From contig CAYVFI010000036.1 of NCBI GenBank assembly GCA_964450955.1, positions 1 through 64,000 on the forward strand: DNA of 64,000 nt, written 5' to 3'. Of this stretch, positions 1-8,188 are shown in pieces (the first letter of the stretch is position 1; each line of letters starts with the position of its first letter). Below the pieces are notes generated by a model. It saw only the letters and a list, made by a program, of their open reading frames with translations. It was not told where the DNA came from and ran no database searches. This DNA is from CAYNWT01 sp964450955 (GTDB taxonomy: Bacteria; Planctomycetota; Planctomycetia; Planctomycetales; Planctomycetaceae). A program made the translations under genes and the position numbers.

Positions 1-52
1 ATTCATGCAAACATCAAGCCAGAACCCAAACAACGACATGCGATTGCCCTGG

Positions 53-78
53 GGGACTCGTCGCCTCGTCCACTACGG
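53..78 (+). repeat. Half-site of a dispersed palindromic repeat (GTAGTGGACGAGG family)
   Basis: This 26-base stretch (core CCTCGTCCACTACGG) is the right arm of the inverted repeat seen complete at 15974-16041 and 16664-16730. Because it is intergenic repeat DNA, a start codon upstream of it for the next gene is unlikely. Confidence 0.75.
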
Positions 79-109
79 TTGGATTGCGTGCGTTCTAAGC
101 GAGGTTCCA

Positions 110-1795
110 ATGTACAAGCTTCTTATCCTCCTGACTGTTCTTTGTTGCGGCACGGCGCTGTCGCAGAACAAGGAACGCGAGAAGGAAATTCAACGCGGGT
201 CGCAGACTGCGAAAGGCGGGTTCAGGAACGAAGACGATATTCGCGACAAGTTTAACGCGTGGCGAACAGACAGGGATGCTCAAGCGTGGTTGACGGCGAT
301 GAACCACAAACTGGCCGACATCAGGTCTGTGAAAGCGGCGAAGCCTCATGGAAAGAAGTCCGACGTTGAAGTTCGGATTCGAACCGCGAACGAGGAGTCG
401 GTTCAGGGCATCTCTATCAAGCTTGTCAGCAATCCGAACGGTTTCAATCAAATCGACAAGCGCTGGCTGAAGGCCTACGCGGAGATGTGGAACATGCCGG
501 CGGACGTGATCAGCGCGATGAAGCTGTACCTGGGCGAGACACCGCCGACCGGGAAGACAAAACGTCCGAACCGGACGTACCTCAGTGAGTTGTCTGTTGA
601 ATCTCGTGACGCCGTGGTCGGTTTCTTCCGCACGCACAAAGATCAGATTATCTCGGACCTGTTGGCTGGCGATGGCGAACACGCTGCGGAGTGGTTCATG
701 GTCACTCTGAAGTCAAAGACCGAACCACCAAGGTGGACGATCCGGTCACTCAAAGACACGATCAGGTTTTTCTCGGAAGGTCCCGTCGTTATGACCAGTC
801 GAGGGAACCTGAAGTTGGGGCGGATTTCGATGCAGCGAAAGGGCGGCGACAACGGAAGGCCGACAGCCAACATGTTGCAGTTTAAACTGAATCCGGTTCA
901 GTTGTTCGCCGCGGTAGCAGAACAGCCAAACCGAGAGTCGGTTAGTAAGCGATCGATGTACGTCGACGGGTTCTCGCGCATTCTGGGCAATGCCGATGCC
1001 GAGGCGGAATTGCTCGCGTACGCAAAGTCTCACAAGCTGGATGAATTGTTGTTGTACGACCTGCACCGTGTTCTTAACAAAGCCAGTGCCACCGATTCCG
1101 GCCATAATTCGCGATTGGCTCGATTTATCGTCAGAGCCAAAACGGACTTTGGAGTTCAGGCTGTAGCGGCCATTGGTGAGCATGCTGGATTCTTCGCTGA
1201 TGTAATCGATCCGTACAACAACAGCAGGACGAATCCGAAGGAGAAGTTCGATATCTACAATCTGGAGTTTGAGTTCTGGGTGAAGAACCGGATCAAGGAC
1301 GTCTACTTTGAACCCTACCTGAAACCCAACAAACTTCCCGCCGACCCGGATGGTGCGTTTGAGTTCTTTCTGTCCACGCTCAAACAGATGCGGACGCTCG
1401 CCCGGGCCAGCTCTCATCCAATTCAAACAGAAGCCTACATTGGCTGGACAGACAAGCTTTCCGGGATGACAGCCACAGAAGCCGAACGCGCGATTGCTCA
1501 AAATGTCGATCGTCTTCGAGTCCACTCATACCGTCGGCAGCCCGATTTTCAGTACGTCTCTCGCCGGCTTACTGGTCTCTTCGAAAGCAAACCAAACTTA
1601 CCGGTGTCCATCATCTTCTCAGCCGAACCAGAATTCATGCGGGACTGGCTGCAACAGAACAGTATGGCTGCTGCGGAAGCTGAGTTCACAAAGCAGCTAT
1701 CTGGATTTGTTTCTCGTGAACACCATTCTGGTATGAAGCTAGAGGGTTTCACGTACTTTGCCTACGGTCACAGTAAACGCGTCGCGCCTGAATGA
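110..1795 (+). CDS. Restriction-endonuclease-like protein with an N-terminal hydrophobic leader
   Basis: A 561-residue protein. Residues 1-19 (MYKLLILLTVLCCGTALSQ) look like a signal peptide. Residues ~30-270 resemble a type II restriction endonuclease family that I recognise by its motif order: KGGF near the start, SDVEV followed by GISIKLVSN (a PD-(D/E)xK-like D...SIK pair), GFNQIDKRW, AEWF, and a basic QRKGGD segment before a QFKLNP block. The C-terminal half (~275-561) is not recognised. I chose the ATG at 110 because the longer reading frame runs back through a dispersed repeat (53-78). No methyltransferase is visible in the window, although upstream sequence is cut off. A leader on such a nuclease is odd: it may be exported, or the leader may be chance. 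The fold is recognised from memory, not from a search. Confidence 0.6.
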   Translation: MYKLLILLTVLCCGTALSQNKEREKEIQRGSQTAKGGFRNEDDIRDKFNAWRTDRDAQAWLTAMNHKLADIRSVKAAKPHGKKSDVEVRIRTANEESVQGISIKLVSNPNGFNQIDKRWLKAYAEMWNMPADVISAMKLYLGETPPTGKTKRPNRTYLSELSVESRDAVVGFFRTHKDQIISDLLAGDGEHAAEWFMVTLKSKTEPPRWTIRSLKDTIRFFSEGPVVMTSRGNLKLGRISMQRKGGDNGRPTANMLQFKLNPVQLFAAVAEQPNRESVSKRSMYVDGFSRILGNADAEAELLAYAKSHKLDELLLYDLHRVLNKASATDSGHNSRLARFIVRAKTDFGVQAVAAIGEHAGFFADVIDPYNNSRTNPKEKFDIYNLEFEFWVKNRIKDVYFEPYLKPNKLPADPDGAFEFFLSTLKQMRTLARASSHPIQTEAYIGWTDKLSGMTATEAERAIAQNVDRLRVHSYRRQPDFQYVSRRLTGLFESKPNLPVSIIFSAEPEFMRDWLQQNSMAAAEAEFTKQLSGFVSREHHSGMKLEGFTYFAYGHSKRVAPE

Positions 1796-2157
1796 ACCGG
1801 AACGGTCGCTTGCACGCCCGTGGTAAAACACGCGACAAGCCCCGCGGTGGATCTGTCCGGTTCCAGGCCACACAGTGACGCTGACCAGCAGTGGCGCATC
1901 CGCGGTGACTTAGCATCATGACGCAAAATCGCAGCCAATTGCGTTAGGTATCACACCCAGACGCACACCGTTCTGCCGCAAAATCGATAGCCGCTTGATG
2001 TTTCCTGCCACCCGCAACTTAGAGTCTACGATTATAAAGTCGTTCGCGGGATTGAGTTCTCATTGAGTTAACCCTGGCGGTCTCAATGCCTGCGTCCATC
2101 GGAAAAGTTGGCTATGCTCAACATGCCACGTGTGATTCTCTTGAGGTGCTGATCGCT
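1796..2157. other. Intergenic, nothing recognised
   Basis: This stretch separates two co-directional genes and should hold the promoter of the downstream protease. I see no RNA gene, strong hairpin or repeat in it. Confidence 0.4.
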
Positions 2158-4071
2158 ATGTTTCAGGCTTGCTCGTTCCGACTCGTGTGTTTGGTTCTCG
2201 TCTGTTTGGTTCTTGTTAGCACATCAACTGTTAGTGCGCAAGAGTTTGATGTCGAAGCTCTACAAGCGAAAATGCTTAGGACTATTGAAGTAGTCCAGCC
2301 AGCAGTTGTTGCGATACGCAGAGGCGGCGGCGCGTTCAGCGGTGTGATTGTCAGCAAGGACGGTCATATTCTGTCAGCCGGTCATGCAGTGCAGCCGGGT
2401 CAACGCTATCGGGTCTTGCTGCCCGACGGCCGCCGCTTAAGCGCAAGAGGCAAGGGATCGAACCCTCAGGCAGATTGCGCGCTACTTCAAATTACAGGCG
2501 AGGTCGACGACCTGCCGTTTGTTCGGATGGGGGAATCAAGTTCTTTGGTACGGAACCAGCCCTGCCTCAGCCTTAGTTTCCCAGGTGGGCAGGGAACGCG
2601 TGGGGTTCCTGTGGTTCGGTTCGGTCGCATCGTCCGCGGTGGGCGTGGTAGAGGAACGCTGCAATCGACAGCGCTAATGGAACCGGGTGATTCGGGTGGG
2701 CCTCTATTTGATCTCGAGGGCCGCGTGATCGGGATTCATTCACGGATCGGTCGTAGTATGGAACGCAACTACGAAGTTCCCGTTGATGTCTTTAAGAGGT
2801 TCTGGAACGAACTGAATCGGGAAGCGTCGTTTACTCAGTCAGGGCCCGAAGTACCAAGATTAGGTTTTCGCGGTTCGGATCGCCGTGATGGAGGTGGAAT
2901 CGATATTCTGCAGATTGTCGAAGGCACTCTGGCGGACAAGCATGGAATCCAGGCGGGTGATGTTCTGACGTCAGTGTATGGGACAGAGACACCATCAATT
3001 CGAATTCTCCGTGAAGCTTTGATTGCCGCACGCGATGAGAATGCCGAAACCATTGTCGTAAAACTGGTTCGCGACGAAGAAGAAGTTGAACTGACCGTTC
3101 CATTCGATGTCGAACGAGAAGCCGCGCCTCAGGTTGAGTTACCGACTTACGATGACAAAGATTTCCCAAAGCCAACGGCTATCAAGCAGCTGGTGAACCT
3201 TCCACGGCAGTTTGCGGATCTGGAATCCGACTTAGATGACGCGTGTGTCAATATTTCCAGTGAACTGGCGGACGGTGAGAAGATATCGATCGTGGGTACG
3301 CTGATAAAAGCGACGCGATTCATTGTCAGCAAGAGTTCGATGGTCGCGCAGGAACCAGTGACAAAGGTGGGTGATTTAGAACTCAAGCTCGAGGTCGTCG
3401 TGCGGGACAACGTGAACGATTTAGTCCTCCTGCGACGTGCCAAGACGAATTCGACCGGCGTCGATGTGAGCAGATTTGAAGGCGATCTGCCCGTTATCGG
3501 GAGCTTTTTGATTACTCCTGATTCGGATAGTGAAGGACTGGTTAGTATCGTAAGCACTAAAGCGTTTACGTCTCTTAAGCAACAGAGTCGTGGCTTTCTT
3601 GGCGTCGTGCCTGCCGACTACGACGACAGGGGAGGAGCGGTTCTTGAACAGGTGACAGAAGGCGGTGCGGCGGATCGGGCTGGTTTGGAAGTCGGTGACG
3701 TTGTCACCAAACTTAATCAGACGCCCATCACGACTCACATGGAGATGCGGCAGTTTCTGGGGACGGTCGATCCCAATGCCACCGTGACTGCAACTATCAC
3801 CCGCGGCGAGGAAGAACTCGAGAAGTCCATCAGGCTCGGGGCGTTCCCATCGTTTTCCAACCATGCCGCCGACCGAATGGATAAAAGCGGCCGGCGCGAT
3901 GGATTTAGCCAGGTCATCCCTCACGATGCCGACCTAAAACCCGAAGACTGCGGCGGGCCGCTATTCGACCTGAAGGGCAACTTCATCGGACTCAACATAG
4001 CCAGGAATAGCCGTGTCCGCAGTTACGCGATTCCTCGAAGTATCGTGAAGTCACTTATTGATAAGAACTAA
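2158..4071 (+). CDS. Secreted trypsin-like serine protease, two protease and two PDZ modules
   Basis: A 637-residue protein of S1C/HtrA type. The start at 2158 gives a clean signal peptide (ending near SAQEF), while the longer frame does not. The first protease module has a full triad: His76 in SAGHAV, Asp106 in ADCALL and Ser179 in GDSGGPLF. A PDZ domain follows (~250-340). A second, diverged protease module then starts. It has a DNVNDLVLL segment where the Asp would lie, a second PDZ (~490-570) lies inside it, and it ends with EDCGGPLFDLKG, where Cys598 stands in place of the catalytic Ser. The repeat thus mirrors the first module (GDSGGPLFDLEG) but is probably inactive or uses Cys. It likely acts outside the cytoplasmic membrane on damaged or regulatory proteins; the substrate is unknown. 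Confidence 0.85.
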   Translation: MFQACSFRLVCLVLVCLVLVSTSTVSAQEFDVEALQAKMLRTIEVVQPAVVAIRRGGGAFSGVIVSKDGHILSAGHAVQPGQRYRVLLPDGRRLSARGKGSNPQADCALLQITGEVDDLPFVRMGESSSLVRNQPCLSLSFPGGQGTRGVPVVRFGRIVRGGRGRGTLQSTALMEPGDSGGPLFDLEGRVIGIHSRIGRSMERNYEVPVDVFKRFWNELNREASFTQSGPEVPRLGFRGSDRRDGGGIDILQIVEGTLADKHGIQAGDVLTSVYGTETPSIRILREALIAARDENAETIVVKLVRDEEEVELTVPFDVEREAAPQVELPTYDDKDFPKPTAIKQLVNLPRQFADLESDLDDACVNISSELADGEKISIVGTLIKATRFIVSKSSMVAQEPVTKVGDLELKLEVVVRDNVNDLVLLRRAKTNSTGVDVSRFEGDLPVIGSFLITPDSDSEGLVSIVSTKAFTSLKQQSRGFLGVVPADYDDRGGAVLEQVTEGGAADRAGLEVGDVVTKLNQTPITTHMEMRQFLGTVDPNATVTATITRGEEELEKSIRLGAFPSFSNHAADRMDKSGRRDGFSQVIPHDADLKPEDCGGPLFDLKGNFIGLNIARNSRVRSYAIPRSIVKSLIDKN

Positions 4072-4275
4072 CCGGCAGCACTGGTGCGCTTGCGCCCGAC
4101 CAATTGGGGCGGGGGGTGGGGGGCGAACCGGTCACCGTCCCCACAACCGTCGTAGCAGGCGCATAGGCCTTGGTGCGGGTGACATATTCGCAGGTGCGGT
4201 CAGGTGGCCATGGCTGTAAGAATTAGACAGTGAGGGGCGGGCCTGTCCGGCAAAGTCTGACCTGCGTCAGTTGGT

Positions 4276-4791
4276 TCAGTCGCTGGCCGATTCCGGCTTC
4301 ACTGAAGATAAGACAATCGCCGTCAGTTCGTCAAAGTGCTGGATATCGTTGGAGATGCTTACGAAGCCTCGCTTGGTTTTCAGCCGCAGATGACGTCCGC
4401 GTCCCCTGACAACGCGGGCCGACTCGATTTCGTCGAGTTCCAGGTCGAACGTCGGCTCGATCCGCCCAAGCGAAACGAAGCTCGATGTGACGCGGTGTTC
4501 AAGAATGGTAAGGCGTCTTAAGGTAGGATCCCAAACAACCATGCTTTGATCGCGCTTGTTGAAATTCCAGTAAGCCAGTCCCTGCAACGCCGCGCCCAGC
4601 AGTAGAGCTACAGCGATGGCAGCCAGCCGGGTTTCATCGAACGCTCTGCCGTGTGCGAATACAGGCGTAAGAACCATTGCAGAAACGAATGCGGCACAGA
4701 CCCAGATGGCCGACGATCTTGCCACGAACAATGACGTGTGACGCCTGCCAAAGTTGAGTGATTTGAACTCCCGCACGCTTTGAGTTTCCAA
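4276..4791 (-). CDS. Small membrane protein, unknown
   Basis: A 171-residue protein with two predicted membrane segments (roughly residues 27-47 and 55-75), then a soluble C-terminal half with a regular beta-rich pattern (VVWDPTLRRLTILEH, RHLRLKTKRGFVSIS) resembling PH-like domains of small bacterial membrane proteins. I do not recognise a family. It stands alone, converging with the protease gene upstream in the window. Confidence 0.55.
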   Translation of the reverse strand: METQSVREFKSLNFGRRHTSLFVARSSAIWVCAAFVSAMVLTPVFAHGRAFDETRLAAIAVALLLGAALQGLAYWNFNKRDQSMVVWDPTLRRLTILEHRVTSSFVSLGRIEPTFDLELDEIESARVVRGRGRHLRLKTKRGFVSISNDIQHFDELTAIVLSSVKPESASD

Positions 4792-5033
4792 ACTTCTTGT
4801 CCCGGATGTCCGAGGTACAACGTCCCTTGTCGCGCTATGCCTGCGGATTATCGCACCGTAGAAGTCGACGGGAGCGCCATGCCGGATTGGTTGCGTGTGA
4901 CGGAGCGATAGTCGTTTTCTGCCACAACTCAGACGGTCGTGCTCCGCCCCGCGAACGTTGGGGGTGGAAGTCTCGATCTAACCAGTATCGGAAAAAAGAC
5001 TCCCGACCCCGTATTGGTGTCCCTTATTGGTGT

Positions 5034-6266
5034 TCAGATCGCGTCGAGTTGCTCTGTCGTTTGGTTATCAAGATCGTCGTCGATTACGTTAGCGAAGAAG
5101 AAGTCGATCCCAGATCCGCCGAACACTTGATCTTCGGCGTCGTCATCCAACACGTTCTGACCATCGCCCTCGGAACCGATGAGGTATGTGGTATTCAGCC
5201 GATCTTCAGACGCGTTATTGTCGTTGCGTATGTTCGACGTTCGCTGCAGGTAGGGAGCAACGCGAGTCCACTCATCAGCGACCCGGTGTAGGTGTTCTGT
5301 TGTTGATAGCCGCTGACGCGGGGTCAAATCGCCTGACGCGAGGATGTCCCCGCCACTACCACCGAACAATGAATCGCTGCCCATCCCCCCAACCAGAATA
5401 TCGTTGCCAGCCGATCCCCTTAGCAGGTCGCTGCCGTGGGAACCCTCAAGAATGTCGTTCCCCGTATGACCTTCCAGCGTATCGCGCCCTTGATCTCCGG
5501 CCAGTGAATCGTTTCCTTTGCCACCGCTTAGGTAGTCGTTGTCCTTGCCACCGGATAGGAAGTCCGAACCGCTCCCTCCGACCAGCGTATCCACGCCGCT
5601 GTCTCCACGAAGTCGGTCGCCGCCAGGGCCACCATAAGCAAGGTCGTCGCCATCGCCACCTCGTAGATTATCTCGCCCACTCCCTCCGAAAAGCACGTCG
5701 TCACCCCTCCAACCAGACAGGGCATCGTGTCCGTCGCCGCCACTGAGTACGTCGTTACCCTGGTCTCCCCAAATGAGATCTTCACCGTCGTTGCCAAACA
5801 GTGAGTCACTTCCAGAGGCGCCTGCCAAAGTGTCGTCTCCACGCTGGCCCCGAAGCGTATCGCGCCCCGCGCCACCGTTGAGACTGTCGTTCCCTTTGCC
5901 TCCGCTTAGACTGTCGTTCCCTATTCCCCCGACGATGCGATCGTCGCCGCGGGTACCACTCACGGTGTCGTTGCCACCTTCACCGAAGATCGACATGCGA
6001 TGAGTCACGTTTCCACCGACAATTCGGTCGTCTCCCGAACCAGCTTCGACGCGAATTGAGGTGATGTCACCAATGCCAAAAACTTCGTTCGTATTGTTCA
6101 GTTGCACTGAGATCATGCTTCCGATCTTTTCGAACTGAATCGTGTCGGCTTCTTCGCTGCCGGTAACAAGCAACTGGCCGTCTACCACTTGAATGCTGGC
6201 GGAAAGTAGAGCTCTTTCCTCGCACTCTTCGGCGTGGGATGCGACGCGACGATGTCTTCTGATCAT
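5034..6266 (-). CDS. RTX (hemolysin-type calcium-binding) surface protein
   Basis: A 410-residue protein. The N-terminus (HAEECEERALLSASIQV) carries the LExRxLLSA-type motif that marks many exported planctomycete proteins. Residues ~60-315 are a long array of GGxGxDxLxGG nonapeptide repeats, which in this family wind into a calcium-binding parallel beta-roll. The last ~95 residues form a separate non-repeat domain (EDRLNTTYLIG, VLDDDAEDQ, DFFFANV) that closely matches the C-terminus of the GH10 protein at 48535-53739. It probably acts at the cell surface or in the matrix as a structural or adhesive protein. No enzymatic domain is visible. Confidence 0.85.
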   Translation of the reverse strand: MIRRHRRVASHAEECEERALLSASIQVVDGQLLVTGSEEADTIQFEKIGSMISVQLNNTNEVFGIGDITSIRVEAGSGDDRIVGGNVTHRMSIFGEGGNDTVSGTRGDDRIVGGIGNDSLSGGKGNDSLNGGAGRDTLRGQRGDDTLAGASGSDSLFGNDGEDLIWGDQGNDVLSGGDGHDALSGWRGDDVLFGGSGRDNLRGGDGDDLAYGGPGGDRLRGDSGVDTLVGGSGSDFLSGGKDNDYLSGGKGNDSLAGDQGRDTLEGHTGNDILEGSHGSDLLRGSAGNDILVGGMGSDSLFGGSGGDILASGDLTPRQRLSTTEHLHRVADEWTRVAPYLQRTSNIRNDNNASEDRLNTTYLIGSEGDGQNVLDDDAEDQVFGGSGIDFFFANVIDDDLDNQTTEQLDAI

Positions 6267-6376
6267 GACCTTGCCTTCGATACTGGAATTACATATACGT
6301 TATCTCGGTTGGTCTAACCCGATGGCAGTGCCCGATGGTGATCGTAGTGGAATAAGTGTTATCACCGCCATAACCG

Positions 6377-6820
6377 TTACAGGCATTTCACGAGCTTCTG
6401 CTTAACTGCGCTGCGTTGGATGTAGTCAAAGTGCCGTTCGAAGTCGTCTTCATCTTCGAGTGTGTGCTCCCGGAAACGAGGCTGCCAGCTGCCTGGGCGT
6501 CCTTCGCGTTTGCGAGCTTCTGAGATCGCGGTTTCTGTTCCGCCGGATCCAAGCCATCGTTTTGTGAACTCCCTCTTGATCCAGCCCCTGCGGCTCGAGT
6601 AGTCGGAGTCGCCGTGTGGGAGAGTCCAGATGGCGTGTCAGTGATCGGGTAGCAGGGCAGTCGCGTTGATGTCGAACGGCCGTTCTTGTTGACATTCCCG
6701 GATCACGTTTCTGGGTAGAGTGCGAGCGTCGGGTTGGGTCAGAAACCGGCGCCGCCTATGTGCGACCACGGTAAAGAAGAACGAACCGCCGGGTACATAC
6801 GCTCGTTTGTAGTCGGGCAT
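6377..6820 (-). pseudogene. REP-associated tyrosine transposase (RAYT, Y1_Tnp family), broken by one in-frame TGA
   Basis: Reading from MPDYKRAYVPGG gives FFFTVVAHRRRRF, FDINATALLPDH, then a TGA (6638-6640) where the family normally has Leu, then HAIWTLPHGDSDYS, WIKREFTKRWL, SWQPRFREHTLEDEDDFERHFDYI in the same frame to a TAA at 6377. In this family HxH (here H-stop-H, from PDHLHAIW) contributes to the catalytic metal site and Tyr in the C-terminal helix attacks DNA. The C-terminal NPVKHG segment is degraded to RSAVKQ. A second copy with the same TGA lies at 7274-7528. RAYT proteins mobilise REP hairpins, and this copy is embedded in them. Confidence 0.85.
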
Positions 6821-6881
6821 GTCGGGGTCCATCGTGGTCAGCAGCATGAGCCACCAATTGTACCGACAAGGCCCGCATGCC

Positions 6882-6990
6882 GTAGGTCAGGCTCCGCCTG
6901 GCGAACAACAGGAATCGTCGGAACGCCGTCGCAAGTCGAACTGTAGTCTCGAATACGGGTGAGCAGATCCGTCAGGCACAGCCTGACCTG
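6882..6990. repeat. RAYT-linked palindromic repeat, copy 1
   Basis: The arms are GTAGGTCAGGCT and AGCCTGACCT(G), enclosing about 85 bases. It lies just upstream of the first RAYT copy, with near-identical copies at 7591-7694 and 8072-8177 and a half copy at 7853-7908. Confidence 0.8.
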
Positions 6991-7105
6991 CCTTCACTTT
7001 GGTATTTACGAACTCGTTGTGGTGGCTGAATGGCACCGCCTTCAGTGGATTCGCATACCAAACTGAGGACGGTTCCGTACTGCAGGAACTCAGTTTCAGT
7101 AGGGC

Positions 7106-7188
7106 CGGGTACCCCCCCCCCCCTAAACCCCCCCCCAACCCCCCGGGGGGCGCCCCCCCACCTTAACACAATAATTAANNNNNNNNNN
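7106..7188. other. Poly-C/G artefact and scaffold gap
   Basis: Runs of C and G (7106-7165) lead into ten N (7179-7188). The 30 bases before the artefact (7079-7105) reappear after the gap (7189 onwards), so the two contig ends overlap in content. The true sequence is probably a simple continuation through the hairpin at 7212-7268, and any ORF crossing this stretch is false. Confidence 0.85.
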
Positions 7189-7211
7189 ACTGCAGGAACT
7201 CAGTTTCAGTC

Positions 7212-7268
7212 GGGCCGGTTCCCACCGGCCGAATACAGCCCGCCCAAACGGCCGGTGGGAACCGGCCC
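7212..7268. repeat. Perfect 19-bp inverted repeat (REP-like hairpin)
   Basis: The left arm GGGCCGGTTCCCACCGGCC (7212-7230) is exactly complementary to 7250-7268, with a 19-base loop. It truncates the second RAYT copy and probably caused the sequencing failure in the adjacent gap. Confidence 0.9.
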
Positions 7269-7273
7269 TACTT

Positions 7274-7528
7274 TCACTCTTTCTTGATCCAGGCCCAGCG
7301 GCCCGAGTAGTCGGAGTCACCATGTGGGAGAGTCCAGATGGCGTGTCAGTGATCAGGTAGCAGGACAATCGCGTTGATGTCGAATGGTCGTTCTTGTTGG
7401 CATTCCCGGATTACATTTCCGAGTAGAATGCGAGCGTCCGATTGGGTCAGGAACCGACGCCGCCTATGCGTGACCACCGTGAAAAAGAACGAACCGCCGG
7501 GTACATAAGCTCGTTTGTAGTCGGGCAT
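7274..7528 (-). pseudogene. Second RAYT transposase copy, truncated
   Basis: It begins MPDYKRAYVPGGSFFFTVVTHRRRRF and runs through FDINAIVLLPDH, the same in-frame TGA (7346-7348), HAIWTLPHGDSDYSGRWAWIKKE and a TGA at 7274, where the 19-bp hairpin begins. It is a diverged duplicate of 6377-6820, and the flanking DNA (6840-6990 versus 7550-7694) is duplicated too. It cannot encode a full transposase. Confidence 0.85.
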
Positions 7529-7590
7529 GATCGAAGTCCGTCGTGGTCAGCAGCATGAGCCACCAATTGTACCGACAAGGCCCGCATGCC

Positions 7591-7694
7591 GTAGGTCAGG
7601 CTCCGCCTGACGAACAGGGATCGCCGTAACGCCGTCGCAAGTCGAACTGTAGTTGAATACGGGCGAGCGGATCCGTCAGGCACAGCCTGACCTA
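7591..7694. repeat. RAYT-linked palindromic repeat, copy 2
   Basis: The arms GTAGGTCAGGCT and AGCCTGACCTAC (12 bp, exact) enclose about 80 bases that match copy 1 closely. Confidence 0.85.
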
Positions 7695-7729
7695 CATTCA
7701 CTTAGGCGCGTGGGCCAAAGCGAAGGGTC

Positions 7730-8030
7730 GAGTGTGTCATTTTCGTGTTTCCGTTGGATACAAAAACGGTTCCTGACACCTTTATTCTCACGAGTGTGTC
7801 ATTTTCGTGTTTCCGTTGGATACAAAAACGGTTCCTGACACCTTTATTCTCAAGTCGAACAGTAGTCGAATACGGGTGAGCGGATCCGTCAGGCACAGCC
7901 TGACCTACATTCACTTAGGCTCAGACTCGCGTGGACCAAAGCGAAGGGTCGAGTGTGTCATTTTCGTGTTTCCGTTGAATACAAAAACGGTTCCTGACAC
8001 CTTTATTCTCACTGACACCTTTATTCTCAC
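7730..8030. repeat. Cluster of ~61-bp direct repeats with GTGTCA/TGACAC ends
   Basis: Units at 7730-7791, 7792-7852 and 7951-8012 are nearly identical, plus an 18-base tail copy at 8013-8030. Each holds an inverted repeat with GTGTCA...TGACAC ends and an inner CCGTT/AACGG pairing, so each can fold as a REP-type hairpin. A half copy of the RAYT-linked palindrome (7853-7908) lies between units 2 and 3. Confidence 0.85.
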
Positions 8031-8071
8031 GATATCATCGAAGTTCAGTTCATGCCCGTCGTTACAGCTTC

Positions 8072-8177
8072 GTACGTCAGGCTTCGCCTGGCGAACAGGA
8101 ACTGCGGCAATGTCGTCGCAAGTCGAACAGTAGTTCGAACACGGGTGAGCGGATCCGTCAGGCACAGCCTGACCTAC
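8072..8177. repeat. RAYT-linked palindromic repeat, copy 3
   Basis: The arms TACGTCAGGCT and AGCCTGACCTAC enclose ~80 bases. It ends 11 bases from the stop codon of the STAND NTPase gene and may act as its 3' end. Confidence 0.8.
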
Positions 8178-8188
8178 ATTCACTGCCC

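Noticed and set aside
95..682. Long antisense ORFs inside large genes (also 746-1525, 12496-13656, 14638-15924, 17537-18400)
   Set aside because: They mirror the codon bias of well-supported genes on the other strand and show no domains.
7030..7287. ORFs across the C/G run and gap
   Set aside because: They are made of homopolymer artefact and N; not coding.
7730..8030. CRISPR array
   Set aside because: The repeats are adjacent or separated by other REP sequence, not by unique spacers, and no cas genes are present.
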